Assembly: GCF_014230145.1 (NCBI RefSeq)
Contig: NZ_JACHVC010000008.1
Coordinates: forward strand, 218,841-282,840
Reading direction: 5' to 3'
DNA length: 64,000 bases
Source of the DNA: Pelagicoccus albus
GTDB taxonomy: Bacteria > Verrucomicrobiota > Verrucomicrobiia > Opitutales > Opitutaceae
The position numbers were made by a program, and so were the translations under genes. The first letter of the stretch is position 1. The number at the start of each line of letters is the position of its first letter. Below, one piece after another: positions 38,024 to 47,536 of the stretch. The notes below the pieces were generated by a model, which ran no database searches, had not been told where the DNA came from, and saw only the letters and a list, made by a program, of their open reading frames with translations.

Positions 38024-39673
38024 TTAGAGCAGGGCTCGTTCGCGCGGCAGCAGAGTTTCGCTCGCTCCTTGGAAGGCCTGATCGTTTATGACCGCGGCGA
38101 TGTATTGGCTACGCCGATCCAGTTGAGGCAGGAACTCCAGCAGCCCGCTGATGAACTGTTGGGCCTCCGTCTTTAGGCCGGCTTGATAATAGGCAAAAGC
38201 GGCAAGGAACTGATAGCTGGGATCCTGTCGGAAACTGGAAGCCAGCTTTTCCGCCTGGTAGCGAGCAACCCCTTTGTCATCTCCGTAGAGCAGCGTGTAG
38301 TAAACCGCATTGGATAGCTGCCTTGGGTCCAAGAGATCGTTGAGCCAGTCCGGCTCGCCATTCACTGCTTTGGAAATTTCAGCTTCGTATCCACTTTGGC
38401 TGGCCAGGTTTAGCCAAAAGGCCCGTGCCCGCATGCCGTAGCGCGGATGTTCGCTGACCCGGGCGTAAAGCTCGAGCAGGGCCCGGATTTCGCCCAGTTG
38501 GCGGAATTGGTATTCCAAAAACGCAAGGTCCTCGAACTCGGCGGAGTCGATCGCTTGGTTGATGTTATTCTCGTATAAGCCTTCGTCGCCGCTTTCCTGA
38601 AAGGCGAGGGCCCGCAAGAAAGTTTCCTCCGCAAAGGTGGTCAGACGCTCGGCCCGAAAATTGGAAGTCATCTCCAAGGTTTCTTCGATTCCTCCCGCTT
38701 TCACTTGGGCCAGCAGGCGGTTTCGCATCAAGATGCGATCCGATTCCGCCGTTTTGTCATCGATCAAAGCCAGCGTTTCTTCGTACCGTCCCAACATACA
38801 GAGCGTACTCGTGAAAGCGGAAAGCTGCTCGGTATCCTCCAGATCGATACGTTCTCGGGTGTTTGCGATACGAGCATCGGTCTCGGTCCATTCGAGCTTG
38901 GCGGCAATATCCAAAAGGTGAAGCTCTTCGGTTAGCTTGATGTCTCCTACCTCCATGCCTGCTATTGCTGCATCGAGTCGCTGTCGCTTTGGCATCAGAC
39001 TGTTGGATGCGATCCAGATCAGATCACGTAGAGAAGTATCCGGATTTAGGATTAAGCTTTGGGCGATCTGTTCCCGCTCCTGCGGACTCGCCAGCATGTT
39101 CGACATCTGCAGGTAGAAATTGTGAATCGGCAGGTCTTGCGGAAACTCCTCTACTGCGGCGACCGCCAGTTCGCGAGCCTTGGCCAATTGCCCTGCCAAG
39201 GCATAGGCTTGAGCTTGTCGCAAGGCGTATCCCGATGGATCATCTACGCCTGCTTCATCCCAACGCAGCAAGTAGTCAAAAGCAGTTGCGTAGTCGCCGC
39301 TGCGGAACGAGGCGTCCACCGCGTAGGCCCAATCGGAGACTTCAACCTTTTCGTTTTGGATAACGCTTTCCCAGAACTTGGCCGCCTGTGGGTGATTGAA
39401 TCGCAAGGCGAGTTTTGCCAGCTCGCGAGCCGCTTCGATGTTCCCGCCGTTTAGCATCACCGCAGCTCGAGCCTTGTGGAATGCTTGCACATAGGATTCT
39501 TCTTCCACCAGCTCTTTTGATCGCTCCAGCACCGCCTCGGAACGAAGCTTCTTAAAGTAACGGTAACCCGGCTGGGCAAAGACCATCAGCGAGCAGATGA
39601 AAATCGCGATTCCCGCCACGAAGAAGGGACGCGAGTTGAGGAAGTTTATCAGTCTGTCTCGAAGTTGATTCAT
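38024..39673 (-). CDS. Membrane-anchored TPR-like protein, type A (copy 1)
   Basis: 549 residues. Short basic start, a membrane helix (about 17-33), QPGYRYFKKLRSEAVLERSKELVEEESY, then TPR-like hairpins to the end. It is a paralog of the protein at 34.1-35.7 kb. It sits between the exosortase gene upstream (459 bases of repeats between them) and type B copy 2 downstream (10 bases). Type A and type B genes thus form two B-then-A pairs, with the exosortase gene placed inside the first pair. Confidence 0.8.
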   Translation of the reverse strand: MNQLRDRLINFLNSRPFFVAGIAIFICSLMVFAQPGYRYFKKLRSEAVLERSKELVEEESYVQAFHKARAAVMLNGGNIEAARELAKLALRFNHPQAAKFWESVIQNEKVEVSDWAYAVDASFRSGDYATAFDYLLRWDEAGVDDPSGYALRQAQAYALAGQLAKARELAVAAVEEFPQDLPIHNFYLQMSNMLASPQEREQIAQSLILNPDTSLRDLIWIASNSLMPKRQRLDAAIAGMEVGDIKLTEELHLLDIAAKLEWTETDARIANTRERIDLEDTEQLSAFTSTLCMLGRYEETLALIDDKTAESDRILMRNRLLAQVKAGGIEETLEMTSNFRAERLTTFAEETFLRALAFQESGDEGLYENNINQAIDSAEFEDLAFLEYQFRQLGEIRALLELYARVSEHPRYGMRARAFWLNLASQSGYEAEISKAVNGEPDWLNDLLDPRQLSNAVYYTLLYGDDKGVARYQAEKLASSFRQDPSYQFLAAFAYYQAGLKTEAQQFISGLLEFLPQLDRRSQYIAAVINDQAFQGASETLLPRERALL

Positions 39674-40132
39674 GAGGAAAGGGAAGTGCAGTTTTTTAAC
39701 CGCTAATGTCCACTAATGGACGCGAATGCTTTGGAAAGGATGATCGGGTTGTGTGTTTTTGTTAACCACATAAGGCACACAATTCACAGAGGATGTCTGT
39801 TCTGTATTCTCTACTTTGTGTCACTTGTGCTTTTTGTGGTCATCAATTTCGGTGCAGGAGTTTTTTTGTAGGAGCGAGCTTGCTCGCGATCCGTATGGCC
39901 GGATCAAACCTGCCTCTGCTTTGCTGAGATCCTGCCGCCGCAGGCGATCCAGCGACGCAGGAGCGATGTTAAGTTTTTTGATTTGGTTGTGTGTTTTTGT
40001 TAACCACATAAGGCACACAATTCACAGAGGATGTTTATTATGTATTCTCTACTTTGTGTCTTTTGTGCTTCTTGTGGTTTTCATCGTTGGTTTGTTGATT
40101 CGCGACCAAGGTCGCTCCTACCGTTTCTTGTC
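39674..40132. repeat. Interspersed-repeat mosaic between exosortase and TPR genes
   Basis: No gene. Elements in order: family R3 (AACCGCTAATG...CGCGAATG) 39697-39728; family R1 (AACCACATAAGGCACA ... TTGTGGT) 39762-39860; palindromic R2 (GAGCGAGCTTGCTCGCGA) 39868-39890; R4 (GCCGCAGGCGATCCAGCGAC) 39909-39972; R1 40000-40080; inverted R2 variant (TCGCGACCAAGGTCGCTC) 40099-40122, 11 bases before the exosortase stop codon on the plus-strand map. Confidence 0.85.
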
Positions 40133-41770
40133 TCATCGGTAGCGGAAGGTTTCACCGTCTTTTTGCAGGAGGAAAAGGGATCGCACGAGGCGGGTGGCTT
40201 CTTGACGGGCAAGCTGAGGGTCGTCGCTCGGTATGCCTAGCAAGGCGATCTTTCGTTTCAGGCTACGTTTGCGTTCGAAGAAGGCACTAAATTGAGCGAG
40301 GCGTGGATGCCCTTCTATAGACTCTGTGGCTCCTTGATGAAGGTCATCCCAGAGGCACCAGAAGACTTGGCTCATCTCGCCGTTGGGGAGGCGGAAAGAA
40401 AAGTGTTGAAATGGAATAACCAAGGCTCCGAGGTCTACGCTCAAGGTCTCCATCCGATCCTCCATCACTGCACCCAAGCCGCTCATGCAGATAGAAGGTG
40501 TATGGCTGTAAGCTTGTAGGCTCTTGCTCTTTGATTCCCCTGTAAATCCGTAGTACCAGAGCTCCGCTGGTCGTTTCAAATTGGCATCCTGCAAGGTCAA
40601 ATGGTGACCGTAGTCGAAGCCCAAGATCTCCTCCACCCTTGGTGGGATAGTTTGCTGGTCGGTGGTTATTTCTGGCGATGCATAGGCGTCTAAATCCACG
40701 ATCCAGTCCACTTGCTCGTTGGATTGATTTTCTTCGTCCTGATACCAGAATTCGCTAATAAAAAAAGGGAGCAAAGCGATTGCTAGGCTGATCCCTGCTA
40801 GGCTAGGACTGAGTCTTAGAGGCATCGGTTTTGACACTTCATTCGAAGCTCCGTCGGGTTTTTGGATCGAGCTGGGTAATTTAGAGCCAATCAAAAACAA
40901 TGTCCCCAAGCCGAGTCCAAGGGCGATGTAGCCCACTGTGTCATGCCATTTATCGAAAAGGTTTTGCCCCCCGTTCAGTACCAGTAGAGAAAGGGTTAAG
41001 GAACGAGCTAGGTTGAACAGGATGGTCAGTAATACCGCCGCCGCGACAAGAAGGATACGTCCCGAAACTTTAAGTCCCCAAAAAGCTCCTACAAAGAGGG
41101 CCATCATGCTGAGAGCCTGCAAAGACTTGATACCCGAACAGGCTTCTTCTACGCCCACGACGGTCGATCCGATCTGTATTAGGTTTCCCATTTGCTCTGC
41201 CGGATTGCCGAGGATTTGTAGTGATTCGACGGAGACGTGGGTGACTAGGGTCGTAAGAGAATTGACGACTCGCTTTTCAACGAGGCTGGGCCACGGCACC
41301 ATTGTTAGGCTGAATAGAAGCGGAAACAAAGAACTCGCCGCCGTCTTAGCTCCGAATAATCGATAGATTGTTGCCCAACTGCTTGCGATAAGGGTGGTCG
41401 CTCCTAACCAGAGGGGAAGTCGCCAGAATGGGTTCACTTCGATCAGCAAGCGAGCCATCACAAATACAAGCAGTCCTGCGAAAATGATAGCGGAGATCAA
41501 GCTGCCAGGAGCATTCGAGCTAGCATTCCTTCTCGTGCCTTCCTGCAAACGAGGCCAAAGCAGCAAGGCGGTTAGGGGAGGCACTAGCCAACCATAGTTG
41601 TAGGAGGAAGCGGATGACCAACTGTAGTGCAGAAACCAGAGAAACTGCCCCCAGGCCAAAGCTAATGAAAGCAGCAACAGTTTTGTCGCCAGTGTCGAGC
41701 CGTGGGCTTTTGCGCTACTCTGTTCCGTCGGGGTCGACATTTTCAGGTTGGTAGAGTCTTGCTTCGTCAT
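40133..41770 (-). CDS. Exosortase with C-terminal EpsI-type domain
   Basis: 545 residues (ATG at 41740 is an alternative start). Residues 28-300 form about eight membrane helices with the family's YNYGWLVPP motif and the catalytic triad: Cys211 in GVEEACSGIKSL, Arg256 in FNLARSL, and His276 in DKWHDTVGY. Residues about 305-545 form a soluble EpsI-like domain (WYYGFTG, HTPSICMSGLG). Exosortases cleave PEP-CTERM tails at the inner membrane and pass the protein toward the surface, usually in exopolysaccharide producers. The PEP-CTERM protein at 9.4 kb is a likely substrate. The gene overlaps the type B TPR gene by 56 bases, so the two are co-translated. Confidence 0.93.
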   Translation of the reverse strand: MTKQDSTNLKMSTPTEQSSAKAHGSTLATKLLLLSLALAWGQFLWFLHYSWSSASSYNYGWLVPPLTALLLWPRLQEGTRRNASSNAPGSLISAIIFAGLLVFVMARLLIEVNPFWRLPLWLGATTLIASSWATIYRLFGAKTAASSLFPLLFSLTMVPWPSLVEKRVVNSLTTLVTHVSVESLQILGNPAEQMGNLIQIGSTVVGVEEACSGIKSLQALSMMALFVGAFWGLKVSGRILLVAAAVLLTILFNLARSLTLSLLVLNGGQNLFDKWHDTVGYIALGLGLGTLFLIGSKLPSSIQKPDGASNEVSKPMPLRLSPSLAGISLAIALLPFFISEFWYQDEENQSNEQVDWIVDLDAYASPEITTDQQTIPPRVEEILGFDYGHHLTLQDANLKRPAELWYYGFTGESKSKSLQAYSHTPSICMSGLGAVMEDRMETLSVDLGALVIPFQHFSFRLPNGEMSQVFWCLWDDLHQGATESIEGHPRLAQFSAFFERKRSLKRKIALLGIPSDDPQLARQEATRLVRSLFLLQKDGETFRYR

Positions 41771-44006
41771 CCACTTCGGGCAGGACGATTTCTTCTACGA
41801 CCACGGGTTCGAATTCGTTGATGAGCGCTACCTCTTCGGGTAGCAGCTTACTTTCGTCGATCTGAGTTCTTAGCTCCGCGGCCTCTTCTGCTTTGCCGTT
41901 GGCGATGAGGGCCGCGTAGCGAATCGCTTTGGCCGAGTCCGATGTGGCTTCGTTTTGCGGCACCAAATTCAACAAGGAAAGGGCACGGCCTTGTTGGCCG
42001 GTTCTCAAGTAGGAGAAGGCCATGGCGGTGGAAATCGCCCGGTCCTCGCGACGTCGCTCGTAGAGCTCTCGCAAGATGTCACGGGCCTCTAGCACCTTGT
42101 TGTTAAGCAGGATGCTGTAGTAGCTCCACTGCCGTTGCAGCTCCACGTTTTTAGGGTCCTTCTTCAGGGCCAACTCAATCATGTGCAGGGCCGTGCTGGT
42201 TTGTTTGGCATCAAGCTCCAAGGTGGCGATCCGCTGCAAGGAGGCGGAGGAAATAGGGAGATTCGGAGAAATCTCCTGAGCTAAACGATAGGCTCGCTGA
42301 GCCTTCTGCGTGGCTTTGTATTCGAAACAAAGGTCGCCCAACTGTGCCAGAAACACTGGATTACGCTCCGCTTGGCAATAGTTCCAGGCTGCTTGCCAGG
42401 CCGCTTCGATTTGGGCGGAATCCTTGGCCAGCAAAGCCAGCATCAGTTTACCGCTCAGCTGAGTCATTTCGGTGATCGCCTCCGATCCATTCAGCAATTC
42501 CTCCGCCTGCTGCAAAGAACCGACTTCCACCAGTGCCCGGAATTTAAGTTCAATGGCCGCGTTTGGCAGGTCTGGCTCCAGGCTCTGCAGAGCCTGCAGT
42601 GCGGATTCGCCAAGCCGATGATCGACCAGAAAGCGACCTGCGATTAAAGGATTCTTTGAGGACAAAGCCAAGGCTTGCCGCTCCAGCTTTTTGTGCTGGC
42701 TTTCGTCCAGTGGCCAAAGCTTGCGGGCCGCAAAGTCCCACTGAAATTGGTTCAAGCGAGGAAAGTCGACCAGCAGGGAGAGGGCTTGCTTCTGCAGTGT
42801 TTCCGGTATGTCAAAATCCTGATCTTGGGCAAAGGCAGCCAGCAAGGATAAGAAGCGACCTGCTTCCGCGGTTTTAAGACCCTGTTCGCAACCTTGCAGG
42901 GCGGCTTCAAAGTCTTGCCCGTACCAGCTCTGTCGCGTTTCCAGCCAATTGCTCAAACTCCCATTCCCGGATACTTCGCGGTAGCTTTCTATCGCAGTGG
43001 CCGACTCTTCCAAATGCCCTTCTTCTTGGGCATAGAAAGCATACTCCGCTATTTCCATTTCGCTTGGCTCCGGCAGGCTAACCAGCTTTTTCGCTAGGCG
43101 ATAGCTCAACTCCGTATTGCGGTCCCGAACACGTCCCAGAACAATCTGCAAAACCTTTTTGTTGGAAAACAGGTAGTGGGATTCCAGATACGGGTTTTCT
43201 GAGAGCCGTTCCGTTTCGCTTTTCCAGTCCTCGGGAAGGTTGGGCATGAGCCCGCTGGCTAAGAGCAGCAAACTTGCTCTCACCGAATCGGAATTGTTGC
43301 GAGTGATGATCTCTCGCAGGCTGACCACCGCTTGGTTGCGATCGCCCTGCGAAGGGCTGCCCGCCTGAAGCTCGGAGCGAAGCAGACGGGCTTCCGTGTC
43401 GAAAGGATTACGAAGTAAAGCCTGCTGCAAGTGGGGCCACGCCTCTTCGAAGCGCTTATTGCCCAGCGCCACCCAAGCTTTCGCCGTAGAGGCTTCGGGA
43501 GAGTCCTCCTGTAGCATTCCGCTTTTGAGGGCTCGTTGCAGAGCGGTTTCCAAGCCCGTCCAATCCTGAATGCGGGTATGGGCCAGCAGCAGGGCTTTCC
43601 AAGGGAAGCTCGGGTCTTTGCGCTCCAGCTCGTAAGCGAGGATTTCTTCCGCGTAGGCTTTGGCCGCTGCCGGATCCCTTTCCAGAAGCAGAGTAAGGCG
43701 AATTTTCTCGTAGCGTTCCAGCCCGACCGCTCCGGGATTGACCGCTTCAATGTAGTCCCAGGCCGCTTCAGTTTCTCCTTCAGCCCAGGATAGATCCGCC
43801 GCTGCGAGTTGTCGGTTTTCCTGCCAAAGGTAGAAACGGTAGCCTAGCCAGAGTGCTCCGAGGGCGATAATGCCGAGGGCGATGAATAAATTGCGTTTGC
43901 CTTGGGGTAGGAGGGGGACGTCCTCGCCGTATCCATACCCGTATCCATAACCATACCCGTAGCCTCCGCTATATCGATTTTTTTTGATGAGTGGGTTTTT
44001 AGCCAT
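41715..44006 (-). CDS. Membrane-anchored TPR-like protein, type B (copy 1), with Gly-Tyr repeat N-terminus
   Basis: 763 residues. The N-terminal cytoplasmic tail contains a GYGYGYGYGYGYG tract (about residues 15-27) before the membrane helix (about 38-60). The rest is helical repeats (AYRLAQEISPNLPISSASL, TAMAFSYLRTGQQGRALSLL). It is a paralog of the protein at 35.7-38.0 kb, which lacks the GY tract. The 3' end overlaps the exosortase start, tying its expression to exosortase. The GY tract is coded by alternating GGN/TAY codons and may vary in length between strains. Function unknown; a PrsT-like scaffold is possible. Confidence 0.8.
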   Translation of the reverse strand: MAKNPLIKKNRYSGGYGYGYGYGYGYGEDVPLLPQGKRNLFIALGIIALGALWLGYRFYLWQENRQLAAADLSWAEGETEAAWDYIEAVNPGAVGLERYEKIRLTLLLERDPAAAKAYAEEILAYELERKDPSFPWKALLLAHTRIQDWTGLETALQRALKSGMLQEDSPEASTAKAWVALGNKRFEEAWPHLQQALLRNPFDTEARLLRSELQAGSPSQGDRNQAVVSLREIITRNNSDSVRASLLLLASGLMPNLPEDWKSETERLSENPYLESHYLFSNKKVLQIVLGRVRDRNTELSYRLAKKLVSLPEPSEMEIAEYAFYAQEEGHLEESATAIESYREVSGNGSLSNWLETRQSWYGQDFEAALQGCEQGLKTAEAGRFLSLLAAFAQDQDFDIPETLQKQALSLLVDFPRLNQFQWDFAARKLWPLDESQHKKLERQALALSSKNPLIAGRFLVDHRLGESALQALQSLEPDLPNAAIELKFRALVEVGSLQQAEELLNGSEAITEMTQLSGKLMLALLAKDSAQIEAAWQAAWNYCQAERNPVFLAQLGDLCFEYKATQKAQRAYRLAQEISPNLPISSASLQRIATLELDAKQTSTALHMIELALKKDPKNVELQRQWSYYSILLNNKVLEARDILRELYERRREDRAISTAMAFSYLRTGQQGRALSLLNLVPQNEATSDSAKAIRYAALIANGKAEEAAELRTQIDESKLLPEEVALINEFEPVVVEEIVLPEVDDEARLYQPENVDPDGTE

Positions 44007-44277
44007 GGGTGAGTCGTGAAAGCAGGAGGGGTATTATTTATCCCGCAGAGGTAGGAGCGAGCTTGCTCGCGATTTTTTGAGAGTGATTGGGTTGTGTTTT
44101 GTTTAACCGCTAATGGCCGCGGATGCACACGAATGATTTTTTGATCAGGTAGTGATTTTGTTTAACCACATAAGGCACAAAAATCACAAAGGATGTGGGT
44201 TTGTTATCAAGAGTTCTGTGTCTTTTGTGCGTTTTGTGGTTTCATTTCTCAGTGCAGGACTGTCTATCTGATTTTCT

Positions 44278-44656
44278 GTAGGAGCGAGCTTGCTCGCGAT
44301 CCGGATGGCCGGATCAAACCTGCCTCAGCTCTGCTGAGATCATGCCGCCGCAGGCGATCCAGCGACGTAGTCGCGATGTTAAAATGTTAGATCTGGTTGT
44401 GTTTTGTTTGTTAGCCACGAAGAGGCACAAAAAGGATTTGGTTGGATCTGCCTCCCAAAAGTCGGCTTTTAAAATTCTATGTCGGAGTTATAGCTCCGAT
44501 CCTTCATCGGTTAGATTTTTGTGCCTTCTTGTGGCTAATAATTTCAATGCAGGATATTGTTCTGGTTGATTTTGTTTAACCACATAAAGCACACAATTCA
44601 CAGAGGATGTTTGTTCTGTATCCTCTACTTTGTGTCTCTTGTGCTTCTTGTGGTCA
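44278..44656. repeat. Direct duplication of about 380 bases, copy 1
   Basis: Composite R2-R4-R1variant-R5-R1 block, nearly identical to 44967-45346. Visible differences are clustered near GGATGGCCGGATCAAAC versus GGATGGTCGGATTCGATC and one A/G in the TTAGCC/TTGGCC motif. The near-identity suggests a recent duplication. Confidence 0.9.
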
Positions 44657-44966
44657 TCAATTTCAGTGCAGGATTTTAGTCGGGCTGTGTGGTTTTTTTA
44701 CATCGTTCGCTATCGCTCTCTGGATCCGAGCGTTGCTCGGGCATTATCCGCTTCGCGGGCAGGTTTGATTAGGTTGAGCTTTGTTTTTAACCGCTAATGG
44801 CCGCCAATGGACGCGAATGATTTGGAAGTGATAATCAGGTTGTGCAGGGTATTAACCACATAAGGCACAATATTCACAAAGATGTAATTTTGTTAAATAG
44901 TCTTTTGTGTTCTCTGTGCTTCTTGCGGTTGATGATTTTAGTGCAGGATCTTTTATCTAATTTTCT

Positions 44967-45346
44967 GTAGGAGCGAGCTTGCTCGCGATCCGGATGGTCG
45001 GATTCGATCCTGCCTCAGCTCTGCTGAGATCATGCCGCCGCAGGCGATCCAGCGACGTAGTCGCGATGTTAAAATGTTAGATCTGGTTGTGTTTTGTTTG
45101 TTGGCCACGAAGAGGCACAAAAAGGATTTGGTTGGATCTGCCTCCCAAAAGTCGGCTTTTAAAATTCTATGTCGGAGTTATAGCTCCGATCCTTCATCGG
45201 TTAGATTTTTGTGCCTTCTTGTGGCTAATAATTTCAATGCAGGATATTGTTCTGGTTGATTTTGTTTAACCACATAAAGCACACAATTCACAGAGGATGT
45301 TTGTTCTGTATCCTCTACTTTGTGTCTCTTGTGCTTCTTGTGGTCA
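44967..45346. repeat. Direct duplication of about 380 bases, copy 2
   Basis: Second copy of the block at 44278-44656, offset about 690 bases. Homology ends at GTGGTCATC; copy 1 continues into AATTTCAGTGCAGG while this copy continues into the inverted R2 next to the kinase stop. Confidence 0.9.
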
Positions 45347-45376
45347 TCTTACTTCGCGACCAAGGTCGCTCCTACC

Positions 45377-47536
45377 TTAGGCTTTGGCGGGGGTGCCGTA
45401 CTTACCGTATTTATCGTAGTCGGCGTAGGCGTGGTAGTACTCTGGGTAGTACATCTTCGCTTGGAAGAGGCGTACTCCATTTACCAATACACCGAAGATC
45501 GGCACATCCGTGTCTTGCAGTTTGCGTACGGTCTTGGTGGCCAAGCCTACACGAGCTCGTGAGAATCCGGATACGAAGATCTGTCCGTCACAATGGGCCA
45601 GCAAGCTGATCGCATCGCCGAAGAGGTGAGCGGGCGGGGTGTCTATGATGATGCGATCGTAGCGTGTTTTCAGCTCCTCCATCATCTGCTTAAACTTAGC
45701 AGAGTTGAAGAGAATGAAAGGTTGGTTGTGGTGCGAACCGGCGGGTAGCACGTCACACTCTAGGTCCTTGTTGCGGTAGATAGAACCGTCCAGCGAGACA
45801 TCGTCGTTTTTCAGATAGTTTGCCAGGCCTTGTCGCTTCTCTCCGGCGAAACGGTCCTCTTGGGCTCGCAAGTCACAATTGATGAGCAACACCTTTTCGC
45901 CGTAGCGTTGGAAGGCGGAAGATAGGGCTCCGGAAAGGAATGACTTTCCTTCGTTACTGATGGTACTGGTCACAAGAATCGCTTTGGCGTCTGCCGAATC
46001 CGGATCCAGGCGCAAAGTCGCCACCGCGGTATTTAAGGTTTCCGTATTTTGCGGGTCGGCTTCGGTCGCTTGTGTCAAGTCGCCAATGGTCTTGGGCTTG
46101 CCCTTCATCATGGCCATGACACCGAGGATGGGCAGACCAAACTTTTGCTCCACTTCCAGCGGGCTGCGCACGCGGTCGTCGATGAAAATGAGAGCGCCCA
46201 CCAAACCAAAGGAGCAAACGCTGCCTCCCATAAAGGCCGCTGCGATTGCCAGCATGCGTTTAGGGGTGAAAGGCTCTAGCGGGATCACCGCTTCATCGAC
46301 GATGCGCAGCTTATTGATATCGTCGCGATTCTGAGCCTCCGTTTCTTGGATACGGTTGTAGAGGTACTGGTATAGGTTCTGATTCACTTCCAGCTCGCGA
46401 GCCTTGGAGTCGTAGACCGTCTTGTGACGTTGCATGGCGATGATCTCATTCTTCTTGGCGATCACCTTTTCCTCCGCCTTAACCAAATCCTGTTCCGCCT
46501 GAGCCAGTTCGCTAGCGATAACACGAGCCGCTTCATCGGCTGCCATTTCCAATTCGGTCTCTGCGGCCACGAGTGCTTCTTGAGCCTCGATCATGCGAGG
46601 ATGCTTGTGGCGGTAGCGCTCCTCCAAGCGGGCGATCTCGATGCGGTGGCTGGCGATGGAGCTGCGCAGGTTCTCGATACGTGGAGAACTGGAAATGAAA
46701 GATAGGTTGTAGAGAGGACGCTCTTCTGCCCGTGCTTCCTCGATCATGCTCCACTGAGTGGCGAGGCGATCGCGGACTTCGTTGCTCTGCGTGGCGTAAG
46801 CATTGAGGGAGATCATTTCCTGTTGATCTATATCGAGGCGCTGGTCGAAGGAGATGGTCTGCAAGTCCTCCTTGTAGTCGACTAGCTGTTTTTCAATATT
46901 CTCTACCTTGCGACGCTGGATCTCTGCTTGCTCCCGAAGGTCCTGTACCGCTCGGCTCACTACATTGTTTCGCACCGAGCTGAAGTAGGCCATCATCTCG
47001 TCTGCGAAGAGGTTGGCCACGCGAGCTGATATTTCTGGGTTGGGATGCACGTATTCGATGCTGACAATCAAGCTCAAGCGGGCCGGAGAAATCTTACGAT
47101 TTTCAGCCACGATCTTGATGACGGAGAGGTCGTCTTCTTCTTGGTCGATCTGACGATAAGGGGCGAGAAAGTCCTGCTTGAATTCGTCTTCAATACGCTC
47201 TGCCACCCGCTCGATGATCTGCACACTGCTCAGCAGATTGATCTGCGTATTGATATCCTCCGTATTCCGAACCGTGTCGTCCGCGACCTTATCGAATTGG
47301 GTACGGGAATCTTCTTGGCGAAGGATTTGTACGCTGGCGGTCGACTTGTAGAGCGGGGTAGCGCTCATCATCAGGTAGTAGATGCCGCCGGCTACTAGGA
47401 CGAAGGTCAGCAAGAACCACCAGATGCGGTCTAGGAAATCCGCTACGTAGCGTTTAATATCGATAGTAGGAAGCCCGGACGTGGACGGCTTGGAGCCACC
47501 ATTGTCTGGAGCGTTTTTCGATTTATCGTCGGTCAT
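45377..47536 (-). CDS. Wzz-type co-polymerase fused to BY-kinase (copy 3)
   Basis: 719 residues. Membrane helix near 38-56, coiled-coil periplasmic domain, second helix near 432-455. The kinase has Walker A ISNEGKS with Lys531, Walker A' with Asp555 in NCDLR, and Walker B with Asp632 in IIIDTPPAH. The tail has eight tyrosines at 696, 697, 700, 701, 704, 707, 710 and 713 (MYYPEYYHAYADYDKYGKY), a classic BY-kinase cluster. It is closely similar to copy 1. The OPX gene upstream is separated by 726 bases of repeats, although the genes form a functional pair. Confidence 0.93.
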   Translation of the reverse strand: MTDDKSKNAPDNGGSKPSTSGLPTIDIKRYVADFLDRIWWFLLTFVLVAGGIYYLMMSATPLYKSTASVQILRQEDSRTQFDKVADDTVRNTEDINTQINLLSSVQIIERVAERIEDEFKQDFLAPYRQIDQEEDDLSVIKIVAENRKISPARLSLIVSIEYVHPNPEISARVANLFADEMMAYFSSVRNNVVSRAVQDLREQAEIQRRKVENIEKQLVDYKEDLQTISFDQRLDIDQQEMISLNAYATQSNEVRDRLATQWSMIEEARAEERPLYNLSFISSSPRIENLRSSIASHRIEIARLEERYRHKHPRMIEAQEALVAAETELEMAADEAARVIASELAQAEQDLVKAEEKVIAKKNEIIAMQRHKTVYDSKARELEVNQNLYQYLYNRIQETEAQNRDDINKLRIVDEAVIPLEPFTPKRMLAIAAAFMGGSVCSFGLVGALIFIDDRVRSPLEVEQKFGLPILGVMAMMKGKPKTIGDLTQATEADPQNTETLNTAVATLRLDPDSADAKAILVTSTISNEGKSFLSGALSSAFQRYGEKVLLINCDLRAQEDRFAGEKRQGLANYLKNDDVSLDGSIYRNKDLECDVLPAGSHHNQPFILFNSAKFKQMMEELKTRYDRIIIDTPPAHLFGDAISLLAHCDGQIFVSGFSRARVGLATKTVRKLQDTDVPIFGVLVNGVRLFQAKMYYPEYYHAYADYDKYGKYGTPAKA

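Larger units (their letters stand above)
44007..45376. repeat. Interspersed-repeat mosaic, 1.37 kb, between TPR/exosortase unit and BY-kinase copy 3
   Basis: No gene. R2 44051-44073; R3 44104-44135; R1 44163-44260; R2 44278-44300; R4 44319-44380; long R1 variant (TTAGCCACGA...GTGGCTAA) 44411-44555 containing R5 (hairpin CGGAGTTATAGCTCCG) around 44449-44516; R1 44577-44674; R4 in reverse 44701-44764; R3 44788-44820; R1 44852-44948; then a second copy of R2-R4-R1-R5-R1 (44967-45346); inverted R2 45353-45376, which touches the stop codon of the kinase gene at 45377. Confidence 0.87.

Noticed and set aside
44342..44569. 75-codon open frame, repeated identically at 45032-45259
   Set aside because: Both lie wholly in duplicated repeat DNA (R4, R1, R5); identity reflects the DNA duplication, and there is no ribosome site or domain.
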